DNA from: Anaeromyxobacter sp. Fw109-5 | GTDB taxonomy: Bacteria > Myxococcota > Myxococcia > Myxococcales > Anaeromyxobacteraceae | Reading direction: 5' to 3' | DNA: 64,000 bases | Assembly: GCF_000017505.1 (NCBI RefSeq) | Contig: NC_009675.1 | Span: 3,729,001 to 3,793,000, forward strand | Shown: positions 27,832 to 36,638 of the stretch, in pieces | Numbering within the stretch: position 1 is the stretch's first letter | Layout of the letters: every line of letters starts with the position of its first letter | The notes under the pieces: generated by a model | Databases searched by the model: none | What the model saw: the letters and a program-made list of their open reading frames with translations, nothing else | Told to the model about the DNA's origin: nothing | Made by a program: the position numbers and the translations under genes

Positions 27832-28329
27832 ATGGACGATCGCCGCATCGAGCTGCTCCAGCGCACGCCCATCTTCGGCGCGATCCAGGCACCGACGCTG
27901 GAGGTGCTTCTGCGGGGTACCGTGAACGTGGAGGTCGCGGGCGGTGCCCTCTTCTTCCGCGAAGGCGAGGCGGCCAACGCGATGTTCGTCCTGGAGTCGG
28001 GCCGGGTGTCGGTGGTGAAGCGCCGGGGAGGAGTCGACCACCACCTCCGCGTCCTGAGCGCCGGCGACTGCTTCGGCGAGATGGCTCTCATCGACATGTC
28101 CCCGCGCAGCGCGTCGGTGATCGCGCTCGAGGACTGCTCGGCCATCCGCCTGACGAACGCGGACCTCTATCGTGTGTACCAGTCCGACCTGGAGCAGTTC
28201 GCGCTCATCCAGATGAACCTCGCGAGGGAGCTCAGCCGGCGCCTACGCATCGCCAACGAGCGCCTGTTCGGCATCGAGGTGGAGCCCGAAAGCCGCGGTG
28301 ATCCCGCGTCGAGCTTCACGGACATCTGA
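27832..28329 (+). CDS. cyclic nucleotide-binding domain protein
   Basis: A 165-residue single-domain cNMP-binding protein with FFREGEAANAMFVLESGRVSV, CFGEMALIDMSPRSASV (phosphate-binding cassette with GEMAL and RSA) and a C-terminal helix. There is no helix-turn-helix, so it is not a Crp-like regulator; it probably transmits a cyclic nucleotide signal to a partner. ATG 27832 follows a GAGGACGG stretch; an upstream in-frame ATG at 27748 adds non-conserved residues. It is divergent from the vWA lipoprotein gene. Confidence 0.85.
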   Translation: MDDRRIELLQRTPIFGAIQAPTLEVLLRGTVNVEVAGGALFFREGEAANAMFVLESGRVSVVKRRGGVDHHLRVLSAGDCFGEMALIDMSPRSASVIALEDCSAIRLTNADLYRVYQSDLEQFALIQMNLARELSRRLRIANERLFGIEVEPESRGDPASSFTDI

Positions 28330-28363
28330 GCACGTCCTCGGCTGCACCTCGCGCGCGTGAACG

Positions 28364-28438
28364 AGGGCGTCGCCGAGTCGACGACGCCCTTCGGGATCTT
28401 CGCCCGCCGGGTGACGCCGCGTGGCGGTTACCCGGCGG
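28364..28438. terminator. bidirectional hairpin terminator region
   Basis: Between convergent genes ending at 28329 and 28460 are two stem-loops: AGGGCGTC/GACGCCCT (28364-28390) and the longer CCGCCGGGT/ACCCGGCGG (28404-28438), the latter with an inner GCCGC/GGCGG stem. No T-tract is seen, as is common in very GC-rich genomes. Position between two 3' ends supports a terminator role. Confidence 0.55.
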
Positions 28439-28459
28439 CGACAGCTCAGGCCTCGGCCG

Positions 28460-28936
28460 TCACAGGACACACATGAACGTGAAGTCCCGGTTGGCGAGGG
28501 CGAAGCTTCCCGTCGTGGGGTTGTAGGACCAGCACGCGATCGCGACGCCAGCGGCGCTGAGGGTCGTGTTGATCGTGTCGCAATACTCCACGGCATTCAC
28601 TGCGGGATTGATGATGTCGGCAACACAGTCGGGAGCGCTGCTCAGGGGCAAGCTGAACGTGATGACGTACTGCCCGGGCTGGGGGCTCGTGTACGTGAAG
28701 CCGCGCGCCCCGTTGGTGTAGGCGTTGTTCCCGATCACGGAGCCGTGAATCACCTCGGGGACGTTCAGCTGGATCGGGTCCTCGTTGGGCCGGCACTCTG
28801 CACCGGGGCTGATGGCGCGCAGGTCTCCGGTCGCCTTGTTGGCGCACTGATAGTACGTGGTGAAGCCCAGGGCGCGGCCGGGCATGAGCATCGCCGCCAA
28901 CCCCAGCATGGACGCTACGCAGATCTTCCTCGTCAT
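28460..28936 (-). CDS. small secreted protein of unknown function
   Basis: A 158-residue protein with a Sec signal peptide (MTRKICVASMLGLAAMLMPG, likely cleaved after GRALG) and a mature part rich in Asn, Ser, Thr and aromatic residues. Mature cysteines occur in YQCANK, AECRP, PDCVAD, EYCDT, IACWS and the final FMCVL, so up to three disulfides are possible. A beta-rich extracellular fold is likely. I recognise no family. Upstream is a purine-rich GAGAGGGAC ribosome site. Confidence 0.7.
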   Translation of the reverse strand: MTRKICVASMLGLAAMLMPGRALGFTTYYQCANKATGDLRAISPGAECRPNEDPIQLNVPEVIHGSVIGNNAYTNGARGFTYTSPQPGQYVITFSLPLSSAPDCVADIINPAVNAVEYCDTINTTLSAAGVAIACWSYNPTTGSFALANRDFTFMCVL

Positions 28937-29184
28937 CTTCCGTCCCTCTCGTTCCGTCGAAACGAACCGCCGACTGCTTCCTTGGAGCCGTCCGTCTCTG
29001 CTGCTGCGCCCGCGCGTCGCCCGTCCTGACCTTCATCGGACCGGCTCTGGAAGCAGCTTCGGGATGGGCGACCGGCGGAGCCGCGAACATGGAGCGGTGC
29101 TGGTCGATCGGGCACGTCCCAGTCGAACCCGCCCGTTCCACGTACTCCGAAGGCGCGCGACCTCGCGGCCGTGGATCGTGAAGG

Positions 29185-29244
29185 TTTCCTGCACGGGCCA
29201 TCCACGATCGACCCCTTTCGAGATCGCCGCCGCGCACGTAGGTT
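29185..29244 (+). promoter_or_regulatory. repeated upstream element B with sigma-70-like promoter
   Basis: TTTCCTGCACGGGCCATCCA at 29185 is 18/21 identical to the element at 32067. A -35-like TTCGAG (29217-29222) and -10 TAGGTT (29239-29244) with a 16-base spacer follow 11 bases after the element; the dehydrogenase relic starts only 10 bases further. The rest of the 318-base gap 28937-29254 shows no gene. Confidence 0.5.
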
Positions 29245-29254
29245 CCCGTCGACG

Positions 29255-29494
29255 ATGACGAACCTCCTCATCCTCGGCGCCACCGGCGTCATCGAAGCCT
29301 CGGACCTCGATCACACGATCCTGCGCCCGGGCTGGTTCACGCGGGACGACGAGGTCTCGTACCAGATCACGCAGAAGGGCCAGCCGTTCCTGGGCCACGA
29401 CGTGTCCCTGAACGGCCTCTCGGCCCTGATCGTGAAGCTGGCGCTCACGCCGCGGATGGAGAGCCGCCACAGCATCGGCGTGAGCCAGGGCTGA
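29255..29494 (+). pseudogene. NAD(P)-binding short-chain dehydrogenase relic with internal in-frame deletion
   Basis: The 79-residue frame begins with an intact first Rossmann strand and glycine motif, MTNLLILGATG, then jumps directly to VIEASDLDHTILRPGWFTRDD, which in full-length NAD(P)H-binding epimerase-like proteins (about 210 residues) lies in the C-terminal half near residue 140. The remaining 55 residues match the family end. So about 130 codons are missing with the frame preserved. The product cannot form a complete dinucleotide fold. It still has a promoter and lies 24 bases before the aldo/keto reductase gene. Confidence 0.7.
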
Positions 29495-30496
<1,002 letters not shown>

Positions 30497-30608
30497 CCGC
30501 TCTCGTCGCAGCGCCACAGGCGGCGAAGGGCTGCCGCGCGATCGCGCGATCGAGACGCTCCTGCGCCCGTAGCACCTGCGCCGTGCCACATCGAATGGAG
30601 GTCCCACC

Positions 30609-31844
30609 GTGAAGAACCAGATCACGAGGCTGCCGGACGAGCGGGAGCCGGCTTCACCCGAGAACACGAACCTGGGCCGGCGCGGCTTCATGTGGACGAG
30701 CGCCCTCGCCGCGGCAGGCGCGGGCGCCGCCGGGCTCTTCAGGCCCTCGACGGCGGAAGCCACCCCGGCCGTCGAGAAGGCGACCTTTGGACATGGCCCC
30801 TTCCCTGCCGAAGGGATGGCCCTCCACTCGTCCCAGGGGCCGCACGAGCGGCTGAAGTTCCAGCGGCGCGCGCTCGGGCCGAAGGACGTCGCGATCAAGC
30901 TCCAGTACTGCGGCATCTGCCACTCCGACATCCACCATGGGCGCGAGCACTGGCGGAAGGAGACGTTCCCGCTCGTCACCGGGCACGAGCTGGCCGGCGT
31001 GGTGGTCGCCGTCGGCTCGAGCGTCAGCAAGCTCGAGGTGGGCTCTCGCGTGGGCGTGGGCTGCATGGTGAACTCCTGCCGTCGCTGCGGTCCGTGCGAG
31101 GCCGGCATGGAGCAGTACTGCGAGAACGGCAACGTCCTCACCTACGGCTCGAAGGACCGCGACGGCTCGATCACGCAGGGCGGCTACTCGACGTTCAACG
31201 TCGTGGACGAGGACTTCGTCATCGCGATCCCCGACGCGATCGATCTCGCGCACGCGGGACCGATGCTGTGCGCCGGGATCACCGTCTACTCCCCGTTCCG
31301 CAGGTGGAGCGTCGGCCCCGGGAAGAAGGTCGGCGTGGTCGGGCTCGGCGGCCTCGGTCACATGGCGACGAAGATCGCCACCGCGCTGGGCGCCGAGGTG
31401 ACGGTGCTCACGACGTCGAGGAGCAAGGTCGACGATGCGAGGCGGTTCGGCGCCAGGACGGTCATCGTGAACGACCCGGGAGCCGATCTCTCGAAGCACC
31501 GCCGGTCGCTGGACTTCATCCTCGACACCGTCCCGTACCAGCACGACCTCGAGCGCCTCCTCCCGCTGCTGAAGATCGACTCGACGCTGTGCATGGTCGG
31601 CGTCGGGAAGACCACCGAGCCGCACCAGATCGGCCCGTTCTCGCTCCTGAGGGATCGCACCTCGTTCGCGAGCTCGCAGATCGGCGGGATCCGGGAGACG
31701 CAGGAGCTCGTCCACTTCTGCGCGCTTCACGGCATCAGGCCCGAGATCACCCAGGTCCCCATGTCCAGGATCGACGACGCCTGGGCGAAGGTGGTCGACA
31801 AGGCGGCGCGCTACCGCTTCGTCATCGACGTGACGAGCGCCTGA
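30609..31844 (+). CDS. zinc-dependent alcohol dehydrogenase with twin-arginine signal
   Basis: A 411-residue MDR alcohol dehydrogenase of the YahK/cinnamyl-alcohol type: CGICHSDIHHGREHW and GHELAGVV for the catalytic zinc, CRRCGPCEAGMEQYC for the structural zinc, and VGLGGLGHMATK for NAD(P). A 50-residue N-terminal extension contains GRRGFM followed by a hydrophobic Ala/Gly stretch and an AEA-type cleavage site, which looks like a Tat signal. Export of a nicotinamide-dependent enzyme is unusual because the cofactor must be carried in the folded protein. A paralogue without the signal follows at 32181. Confidence 0.87.
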   Translation: MKNQITRLPDEREPASPENTNLGRRGFMWTSALAAAGAGAAGLFRPSTAEATPAVEKATFGHGPFPAEGMALHSSQGPHERLKFQRRALGPKDVAIKLQYCGICHSDIHHGREHWRKETFPLVTGHELAGVVVAVGSSVSKLEVGSRVGVGCMVNSCRRCGPCEAGMEQYCENGNVLTYGSKDRDGSITQGGYSTFNVVDEDFVIAIPDAIDLAHAGPMLCAGITVYSPFRRWSVGPGKKVGVVGLGGLGHMATKIATALGAEVTVLTTSRSKVDDARRFGARTVIVNDPGADLSKHRRSLDFILDTVPYQHDLERLLPLLKIDSTLCMVGVGKTTEPHQIGPFSLLRDRTSFASSQIGGIRETQELVHFCALHGIRPEITQVPMSRIDDAWAKVVDKAARYRFVIDVTSA

Positions 31845-32066
31845 CACGACGCGGGCCGACCGAGGGTGACCTTCACGCACGGCCTCGGGACTCGCGGTCC
31901 AGGCGGCGTCTCCCGGGGGCCTGCACGGACCTGAGGAAGGCGTCGTGTTCGGAGCACGAGGCGTTACCGCGCTCGCAGGCGGCTACGGAGCGAGGTGCAG
32001 GATCGTTCCCTGTTCGAAAGCGGGCGGGGGCTCCCCAAGTCAGGGGTCAGGCTTGCGGCGTTGAGC

Positions 32067-32125
32067 TTTCCTGAATGGCCCATCCACTCACCGCCCGTTG
32101 CGCGGGCTCGGCGCGCGCGTAGGTT
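32067..32125 (+). promoter_or_regulatory. repeated upstream element C with sigma-70-like promoter
   Basis: TTTCCTGAATGGCCCATCCA at 32067 pairs with element B at 29185. It is followed by TTGCGC (32098-32103), a 16-base spacer and TAGGTT (32120-32125). The distance from element to -10 is 32-33 bases in both copies. Transcription would begin near 32132, about 50 bases before the alcohol dehydrogenase. The remaining part of the gap 31845-32180 holds nothing recognisable. Confidence 0.55.
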
Positions 32126-32180
32126 TGACCGCGCCCGGCTCGTGCAGGGCCGCAGCACGACGCAGAGGGAGAAACAGTCC

Positions 32181-33239
32181 ATGTTCCATGCGAAGGCCTA
32201 CTCCGCGGCGAGCGCGACCTCGCCGCTCGCCCCCACCCGGATCGCCCGTCGCGATCCCACCCCGCACGACGTCCAGATCGAGATCCTGTTCTGCGGGATC
32301 TGCCACTCCGATCTCCACACCGTCCGGAACGAATGGAGCAGCCTGATGGCCACGGTGTACCCGTGCGTTCCCGGCCACGAGATCGTCGGCCGCGTGGCGA
32401 GGGTCGGGTCCGCCGTGACGAAGTTCGCGCCCGGTGACCTCGCCGCCGTCGGCTGCCTCGTCGACTCCGACCGCACCTGCCCCGAGTGCCAGGCCGGCCT
32501 CGAGCAGTTCTGCCCCGGGCAGGTCCTCACCTACAACGCGCCCGACAAGCACCTCGGCGGCGTCACCTACGGGGGCTACTCGGACGGCATCGTCGTCGAC
32601 GAGCGCTTCGTCCTGTCCGTCCCCTCGAACCTCGACCTCGCCGGCGTCGCGCCGCTGCTCTGCGCCGGCATCACGACCTGGTCGCCGCTGCGCCACTGGG
32701 AGATCACGGAGGGGAAGAAGGTCGGCGTCGTGGGCATCGGCGGGCTCGGCCACATGGGCGTGAAGTTCGCCCGCGCGCTCGGCGCCCACGTGGTCGCCTT
32801 CACGACCTCGCCCGGCAAGCAGGAGGACGCGCTCCGCCTCGGCGCGCACGAGGCCGTCGTGTCCCGTCATGCCGACGAGATGCGGAAGCACGCCGGCAGC
32901 TTCGACTTCATCCTCGACACCGTCTCCGCCGAGCACGACCTCGGCGCGTACGTCCAGCTCCTCCGCCGCGACGGCACCCTCACGCTCGTCGGCGCGCCGG
33001 AGAAGCCGTCCGCCCTCGCCGCCTTCGGGCTGATCTTGGGGCGCCGCAGCATCGCCGGCTCGCCCATCGGCGGCATCCCGGAGACGCAGGAGATGCTCGA
33101 CTTCTGCGGCAAGCACGGCATCACCGCCGACGTCAAGGTGATCCCGATGCAGAAGGTGAACGAGGCCTACGAGCGGATGCTGCGGTCGGACGTGAAGTAC
33201 CGCTTCTCGATCGACATGGCTTCCCTGAAGGCGGAGTAG
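32181..33239 (+). CDS. NAD(P)-dependent zinc alcohol dehydrogenase (YahK-like)
   Basis: A 352-residue cytoplasmic MDR dehydrogenase. Catalytic zinc ligands are in CGICHSDLHTVRNEW and GHEIVGRV; the structural zinc loop is DRTCPECQAGLEQFC, slightly shortened, with only three obvious Cys; the nucleotide motif is VGIGGLGHMGVK. Closely similar to the Tat-bearing enzyme at 30609. It reduces aldehydes with NADPH in known relatives. AGAGGGAGAA lies before ATG 32181. Promoter element C directly precedes it. Confidence 0.92.
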   Translation: MFHAKAYSAASATSPLAPTRIARRDPTPHDVQIEILFCGICHSDLHTVRNEWSSLMATVYPCVPGHEIVGRVARVGSAVTKFAPGDLAAVGCLVDSDRTCPECQAGLEQFCPGQVLTYNAPDKHLGGVTYGGYSDGIVVDERFVLSVPSNLDLAGVAPLLCAGITTWSPLRHWEITEGKKVGVVGIGGLGHMGVKFARALGAHVVAFTTSPGKQEDALRLGAHEAVVSRHADEMRKHAGSFDFILDTVSAEHDLGAYVQLLRRDGTLTLVGAPEKPSALAAFGLILGRRSIAGSPIGGIPETQEMLDFCGKHGITADVKVIPMQKVNEAYERMLRSDVKYRFSIDMASLKAE

Positions 33240-33285
33240 TCCGTGGTGCTCGGCGCCATGGACGTGCTCGCAGTCATCGTGTCCC

Positions 33286-33492
33286 TCTCCGTCCGGACCG
33301 GCCGAGTGGTTCACCGGCTCGGTCCGGGTCGACCCGCTGTTCCAGGCGGCCGATCCGGCGCGCTCCTCCGGCGTCCAGGTGCTCCTCCACGGGACCTCCC
33401 CACCGCTGGACGCGCCCGACACCGGAGGTCACGATCAGGATCTGACCGAGCGGATGCGCGTGCCACGCGCTGCGGCCGCCGGGCTCGAACGC
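33286..33492. pseudogene. cupin gene disrupted by internal inversion
   Basis: On the plus strand 33286-33381 encodes the family N terminus ([15 protein letters not shown], then DPAR-SGV). The very next base begins, on the minus strand (33492 down to 33382), the following segment of the same domain: [16 protein letters not shown], then [19 protein letters not shown]. In intact cupins of the carboxymuconolactone/mandelonitrile-lyase-like type these segments are contiguous on one strand. The C-terminal metal-binding part (GEKHWHGA in relatives) is not found. No start codon is in frame. This fills most of the gap between the alcohol dehydrogenase and lysR genes. Confidence 0.75.
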
Positions 33493-33583
33493 CGAGGGCC
33501 CGCCCGTCGCCTGAAGCTCGTATCGGTCGAGCGTCGCCGCGGCGGCCTGCTCTGGGTCCGGTATCGCGTGCGATGACTCGACC

Positions 33584-34498
33584 ATGGCCTTCACGCCCCT
33601 CAACGCCCTGAACTCGTTCATCGCCGTCGCGCGGCATCGCAGCTTCGCCGCCGCCGCGAGGCACCTCGGGGTCTCCACCTCCGCGCTGAGCCAGTCCGTC
33701 CGGCAGCTGGAGGCGCGCCTCGGGGTCACGTTGCTCACGCGGACGTCGCGGACGGTGGCGCTCACGGACGCCGGGCAGCGCCTCCTCGAGAACGCGGGTG
33801 GGGCGGTCGACCAGGCGCTGGAGTCGCTCAAGACGGTGACGGTCCGGGCGGGCGAGGTCACCGGCCGTGTCCGGCTCTCCGTGCCGGCGTCGGCGGGTGC
33901 GCTCGTCCTGGCGCGACTCCTGCCGCGGTTCATCGAGCGCCATCCCAAGGTGGAGGTCGAGGTCCAGGTCGAGAACCGCTTCGTGAACATCATCGCCGAG
34001 GGCCTCGACGCCGGCATCCGCCTCAGCGAGGCCATCGAGCGCGACATGGTCCAGGTGCGGCTCACGGAACCCGGCCGCTTCGTCGTGGCCGGGGCCCCCT
34101 CCTACCTCGCGCGACGGGGGACGCCGCAGAAGCCGCAGGATCTCCTCCAGCACGACTGCATCTGCATCCGCACGTCCTTGCGCGGAGCGCGCTACGCGTG
34201 GGAGCTCGAGCGCGGAAGGAAGACGTGGCGCGTTCCCGTCGAGGGAACGGTGACGACGAACGACACCGCGCTGATGCGACTCCTCGGCGTGGCCGGCGTG
34301 GGCCTCCTCTACATGTTCGAGCCGGAGCTCGCCGACGAGCTCCGCCGGGGGAGCCTGCGCCTCGTCCTCGAGCCGTACGCGGCGGCCGTGCCGGGCTTCT
34401 TCCTGTACTTCCCGAGCCGCGCGCAGGTCTCTCCCGCGCTCCGGGCGTTCGTCGACGTCGCGCGAGAGATGGCCGGGGAGTCCAGGCGGGCGAGCTGA
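33584..34498 (+). CDS. LysR family transcriptional regulator
   Basis: A 304-residue LysR-type regulator: winged helix at residues 5-65 with [20 protein letters not shown] and [15 protein letters not shown], then a substrate-binding domain ending [10 protein letters not shown]. The subgroup resembles regulators of oxidoreductase/quinone genes. It follows the disrupted cupin and the alcohol dehydrogenase, and is the natural candidate to control the oxidoreductase island through the repeated upstream elements. LysR proteins of this type normally stand divergent to their targets; here the target may have been reshuffled. Confidence 0.92.
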   Translation: MAFTPLNALNSFIAVARHRSFAAAARHLGVSTSALSQSVRQLEARLGVTLLTRTSRTVALTDAGQRLLENAGGAVDQALESLKTVTVRAGEVTGRVRLSVPASAGALVLARLLPRFIERHPKVEVEVQVENRFVNIIAEGLDAGIRLSEAIERDMVQVRLTEPGRFVVAGAPSYLARRGTPQKPQDLLQHDCICIRTSLRGARYAWELERGRKTWRVPVEGTVTTNDTALMRLLGVAGVGLLYMFEPELADELRRGSLRLVLEPYAAAVPGFFLYFPSRAQVSPALRAFVDVAREMAGESRRAS

Positions 34499-34791
34499 GC
34501 GGCGCGATGGCGACGAACGACGAAGCCTGGGGCGAAGGTGGTCTCGAAGGACGCTCGGTCCCGCTTCGTCGCCGACATGACGAACGCGACGCGAACGGCC
34601 CGGCGGGCCCAACCTCCGCGTCCGCCCGCCGATCGGGCCTCCCGCGCGGGCGGGCGGGGGCATCACCGATCGGCGCGACGTCCGGTGTGCGGACGATCCG
34701 CGGCCTGCGCGCCGCGCGCCGCTGCGGGCCGTGAGGCCGGTCCACAGCTTTGCGAAGGCGCGGGGTGCCGGGGCCGCCGCGCGGAGGGCGC

Positions 34792-35871
34792 ATGCGGCTC
34801 GTCGTCTTCGGCCTGACGGTCAGCTCGTCGTGGGGGAACGGCCACGCCACGCTGTGGCGCGGCCTCGCGGCGGCGCTCGCGCGGCAGGGGCATCGGCTCG
34901 CCTTCTTCGAGCGCGACGTGCCGTGGTACGCACGGAGCCGCGACCTCGTCGCGCTGCCCGGCGGCGCGCTCCACCTGTACGGCCGCTGGGAGGACGTCCT
35001 GCCGGCTGCCCGTGCGGAGCTCGATCGCGCCGACGCCGTCCTCGTCACCTCCTACTGCCCGGACGGCCCCGCCGCGTCGGAGCTCATGCTCTCCTCCGGC
35101 GCGGCGGTCCGCGCGTTCTACGACATGGACACGCCGGTGACGCTCGCGCGCGCGCGGGCCGGCGAGCGGGTCGAGTACCTGCCGCCCGAGGGGCTGGGCG
35201 GGTTCGACCTCGTCCTCTCCTTCACCGGCGGCGAGGCGCTGACCCAGCTCGAGACCCTGCTCGGCGCGCGGCGGGCGGCGCCGCTGTACGGGAGCGTCGA
35301 CCCTGCGGTCCACTGCCCCACCGCGCCGCGCCCCGAGTTTCGCGCCGATCTCTCCTACCTCGGCACGTACGCCTCGAACCGGCAGGCCGCGCTCGAGGCG
35401 CTCCTCCTCGAGCCGGCGCGGCGCCTCCCGCACCGCACCTTCGCGATCGCCGGGTCGCAGTACCCCGCCGACTTCCCCTGGCGCGAGAACGTCCTCTACT
35501 TGAACCACCTCCCGCCCGAGGACCACCCGGCCTTCTATGGATCGTCCCCGCTGACGCTCAACGTCACGCGCGCGCCGATGGCGGCGCTCGGCTGGTGCCC
35601 GTCGGGGCGCCTCTTCGAGGCGGCCGCGTGCGGCGTGGCCGTCCTCACGGACCCGTGGCCCGGCCTGGGCGACTTCTTCGAGCCTGGGCGCGAGATCCTC
35701 GTCGCGCGGAGCCCCGAGGAGGCGGTCGCGGCGGTGGAGCGGGCGCACGACGAGCTGGCGCGGATCGGCAGGGCCGCGCGTGAGCGGTGCCTGGCGGCGC
35801 ACACGGCGGACGCGCGGGCGAGGGAGCTGGTCGGCTTGCTCGAGCGGGCCGGGGGAGAGAGGGCCGCGTGA
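34792..35871 (+). CDS. CgeB-like glycosyltransferase
   Basis: A 359-residue GT-B enzyme of the CgeB/DUF3880 type: N-terminal Rossmann half starting MRLVVFGLTVSSSWGNGHA, central DLSYLGTYASNRQ and a C-terminal glycosyltransferase group-1-like half with FGxx-type CPSGRLFEAAACGVAVLTD and FEPGREILVA, then RHT-like AHTADARARE. No signal peptide. It presumably transfers a sugar to a cytoplasmic acceptor. GGAGGG precedes the ATG. The stop overlaps the nucleotidyltransferase start by four bases (GTGA). Three paralogues lie in the same region. Confidence 0.85.
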   Translation: MRLVVFGLTVSSSWGNGHATLWRGLAAALARQGHRLAFFERDVPWYARSRDLVALPGGALHLYGRWEDVLPAARAELDRADAVLVTSYCPDGPAASELMLSSGAAVRAFYDMDTPVTLARARAGERVEYLPPEGLGGFDLVLSFTGGEALTQLETLLGARRAAPLYGSVDPAVHCPTAPRPEFRADLSYLGTYASNRQAALEALLLEPARRLPHRTFAIAGSQYPADFPWRENVLYLNHLPPEDHPAFYGSSPLTLNVTRAPMAALGWCPSGRLFEAAACGVAVLTDPWPGLGDFFEPGREILVARSPEEAVAAVERAHDELARIGRAARERCLAAHTADARARELVGLLERAGGERAA

Positions 35872-36638
35872 GCATCTGGGGCCTCATCCCGGCGGCGGGC
35901 GCGGGCAGCCGCATCCAGCCGCTCGCGTTCTCGAAGGAGCTCCTGCCGGTCGGCACGCAGCTGCTGGACGGCCAGGATCGGCCGCGCGCCGTCTCCGAGT
36001 ACCTCGTGGAGCGGATGCTGCGCGGCGGCGCGGACCGCCTCTGCTTCGTCATCTCGCCGGGGAAGAGCGACATCGTCGAGTACTTCGGCGGGCAGGTCGG
36101 CGCCGCGCACGTCTGCTACGTGGTGCAGCCGCGCCCGACCGGGCTGTGCGACGCGCTCTTCCGCGCGCTGCCGCTCGTCGCCCCGGGGGACGAGGTGCTG
36201 GTGGGCCTGCCGGACACCGTCTGGTGGCCGGACGACGGCTTCGTCCGGCTCGGCGGGGGTCTCCAGTTCCTGCTCTTCCCGGTGCAGCGCCCGGAGCTCT
36301 TCGACGCGGTGGCGGTGCAGGGCGACGGCACGGTGCGGCGCATCGAGGTGAAGTCGCCGGGGGCGTCCACGCACTGGATCTGGGGGGCGTTCAAGCTGAC
36401 CGGCGCGATCCTCGCCGAGCTTCACGACCTCTGGCGCGCGCGCGACCGGCGCGACGAGTACGTCGGCACCCTCGTCAACGCGTGGCTCGCGGCCGGCGGC
36501 GTGGCGCGCGCGGTCCCCGCCGGGGAGCGCTACGTCGACGTTGGGACGCTGCACGGCTATCACGAGGCGATCGGGGCGCTTCGAGAGCGGCAGGAGCGGT
36601 CCGCGCCGCCGCCCGCTCCGGAGCCCGCCGCGCCGTAG
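35868..36638 (+). CDS. NDP-sugar nucleotidyltransferase
   Basis: A 256-residue nucleotidyltransferase: GLIPAAGAGSRIQPLAFSKE near the N terminus is the nucleotide-binding and catalytic loop of the glucose-1-phosphate thymidylyl/uridylyltransferase superfamily, and GLPDTVWWPDD supplies the metal-binding Asp. It would activate a sugar-1-phosphate for the glycosyltransferases. The enzyme is shorter than RmlA and lacks its C-terminal part, so the sugar and nucleotide are not assigned. GTG start is coupled to the upstream gene. Its 3' end overlaps the ugd gene on the other strand by 164 bases. Confidence 0.82.
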   Translation: MSIWGLIPAAGAGSRIQPLAFSKELLPVGTQLLDGQDRPRAVSEYLVERMLRGGADRLCFVISPGKSDIVEYFGGQVGAAHVCYVVQPRPTGLCDALFRALPLVAPGDEVLVGLPDTVWWPDDGFVRLGGGLQFLLFPVQRPELFDAVAVQGDGTVRRIEVKSPGASTHWIWGAFKLTGAILAELHDLWRARDRRDEYVGTLVNAWLAAGGVARAVPAGERYVDVGTLHGYHEAIGALRERQERSAPPPAPEPAAP

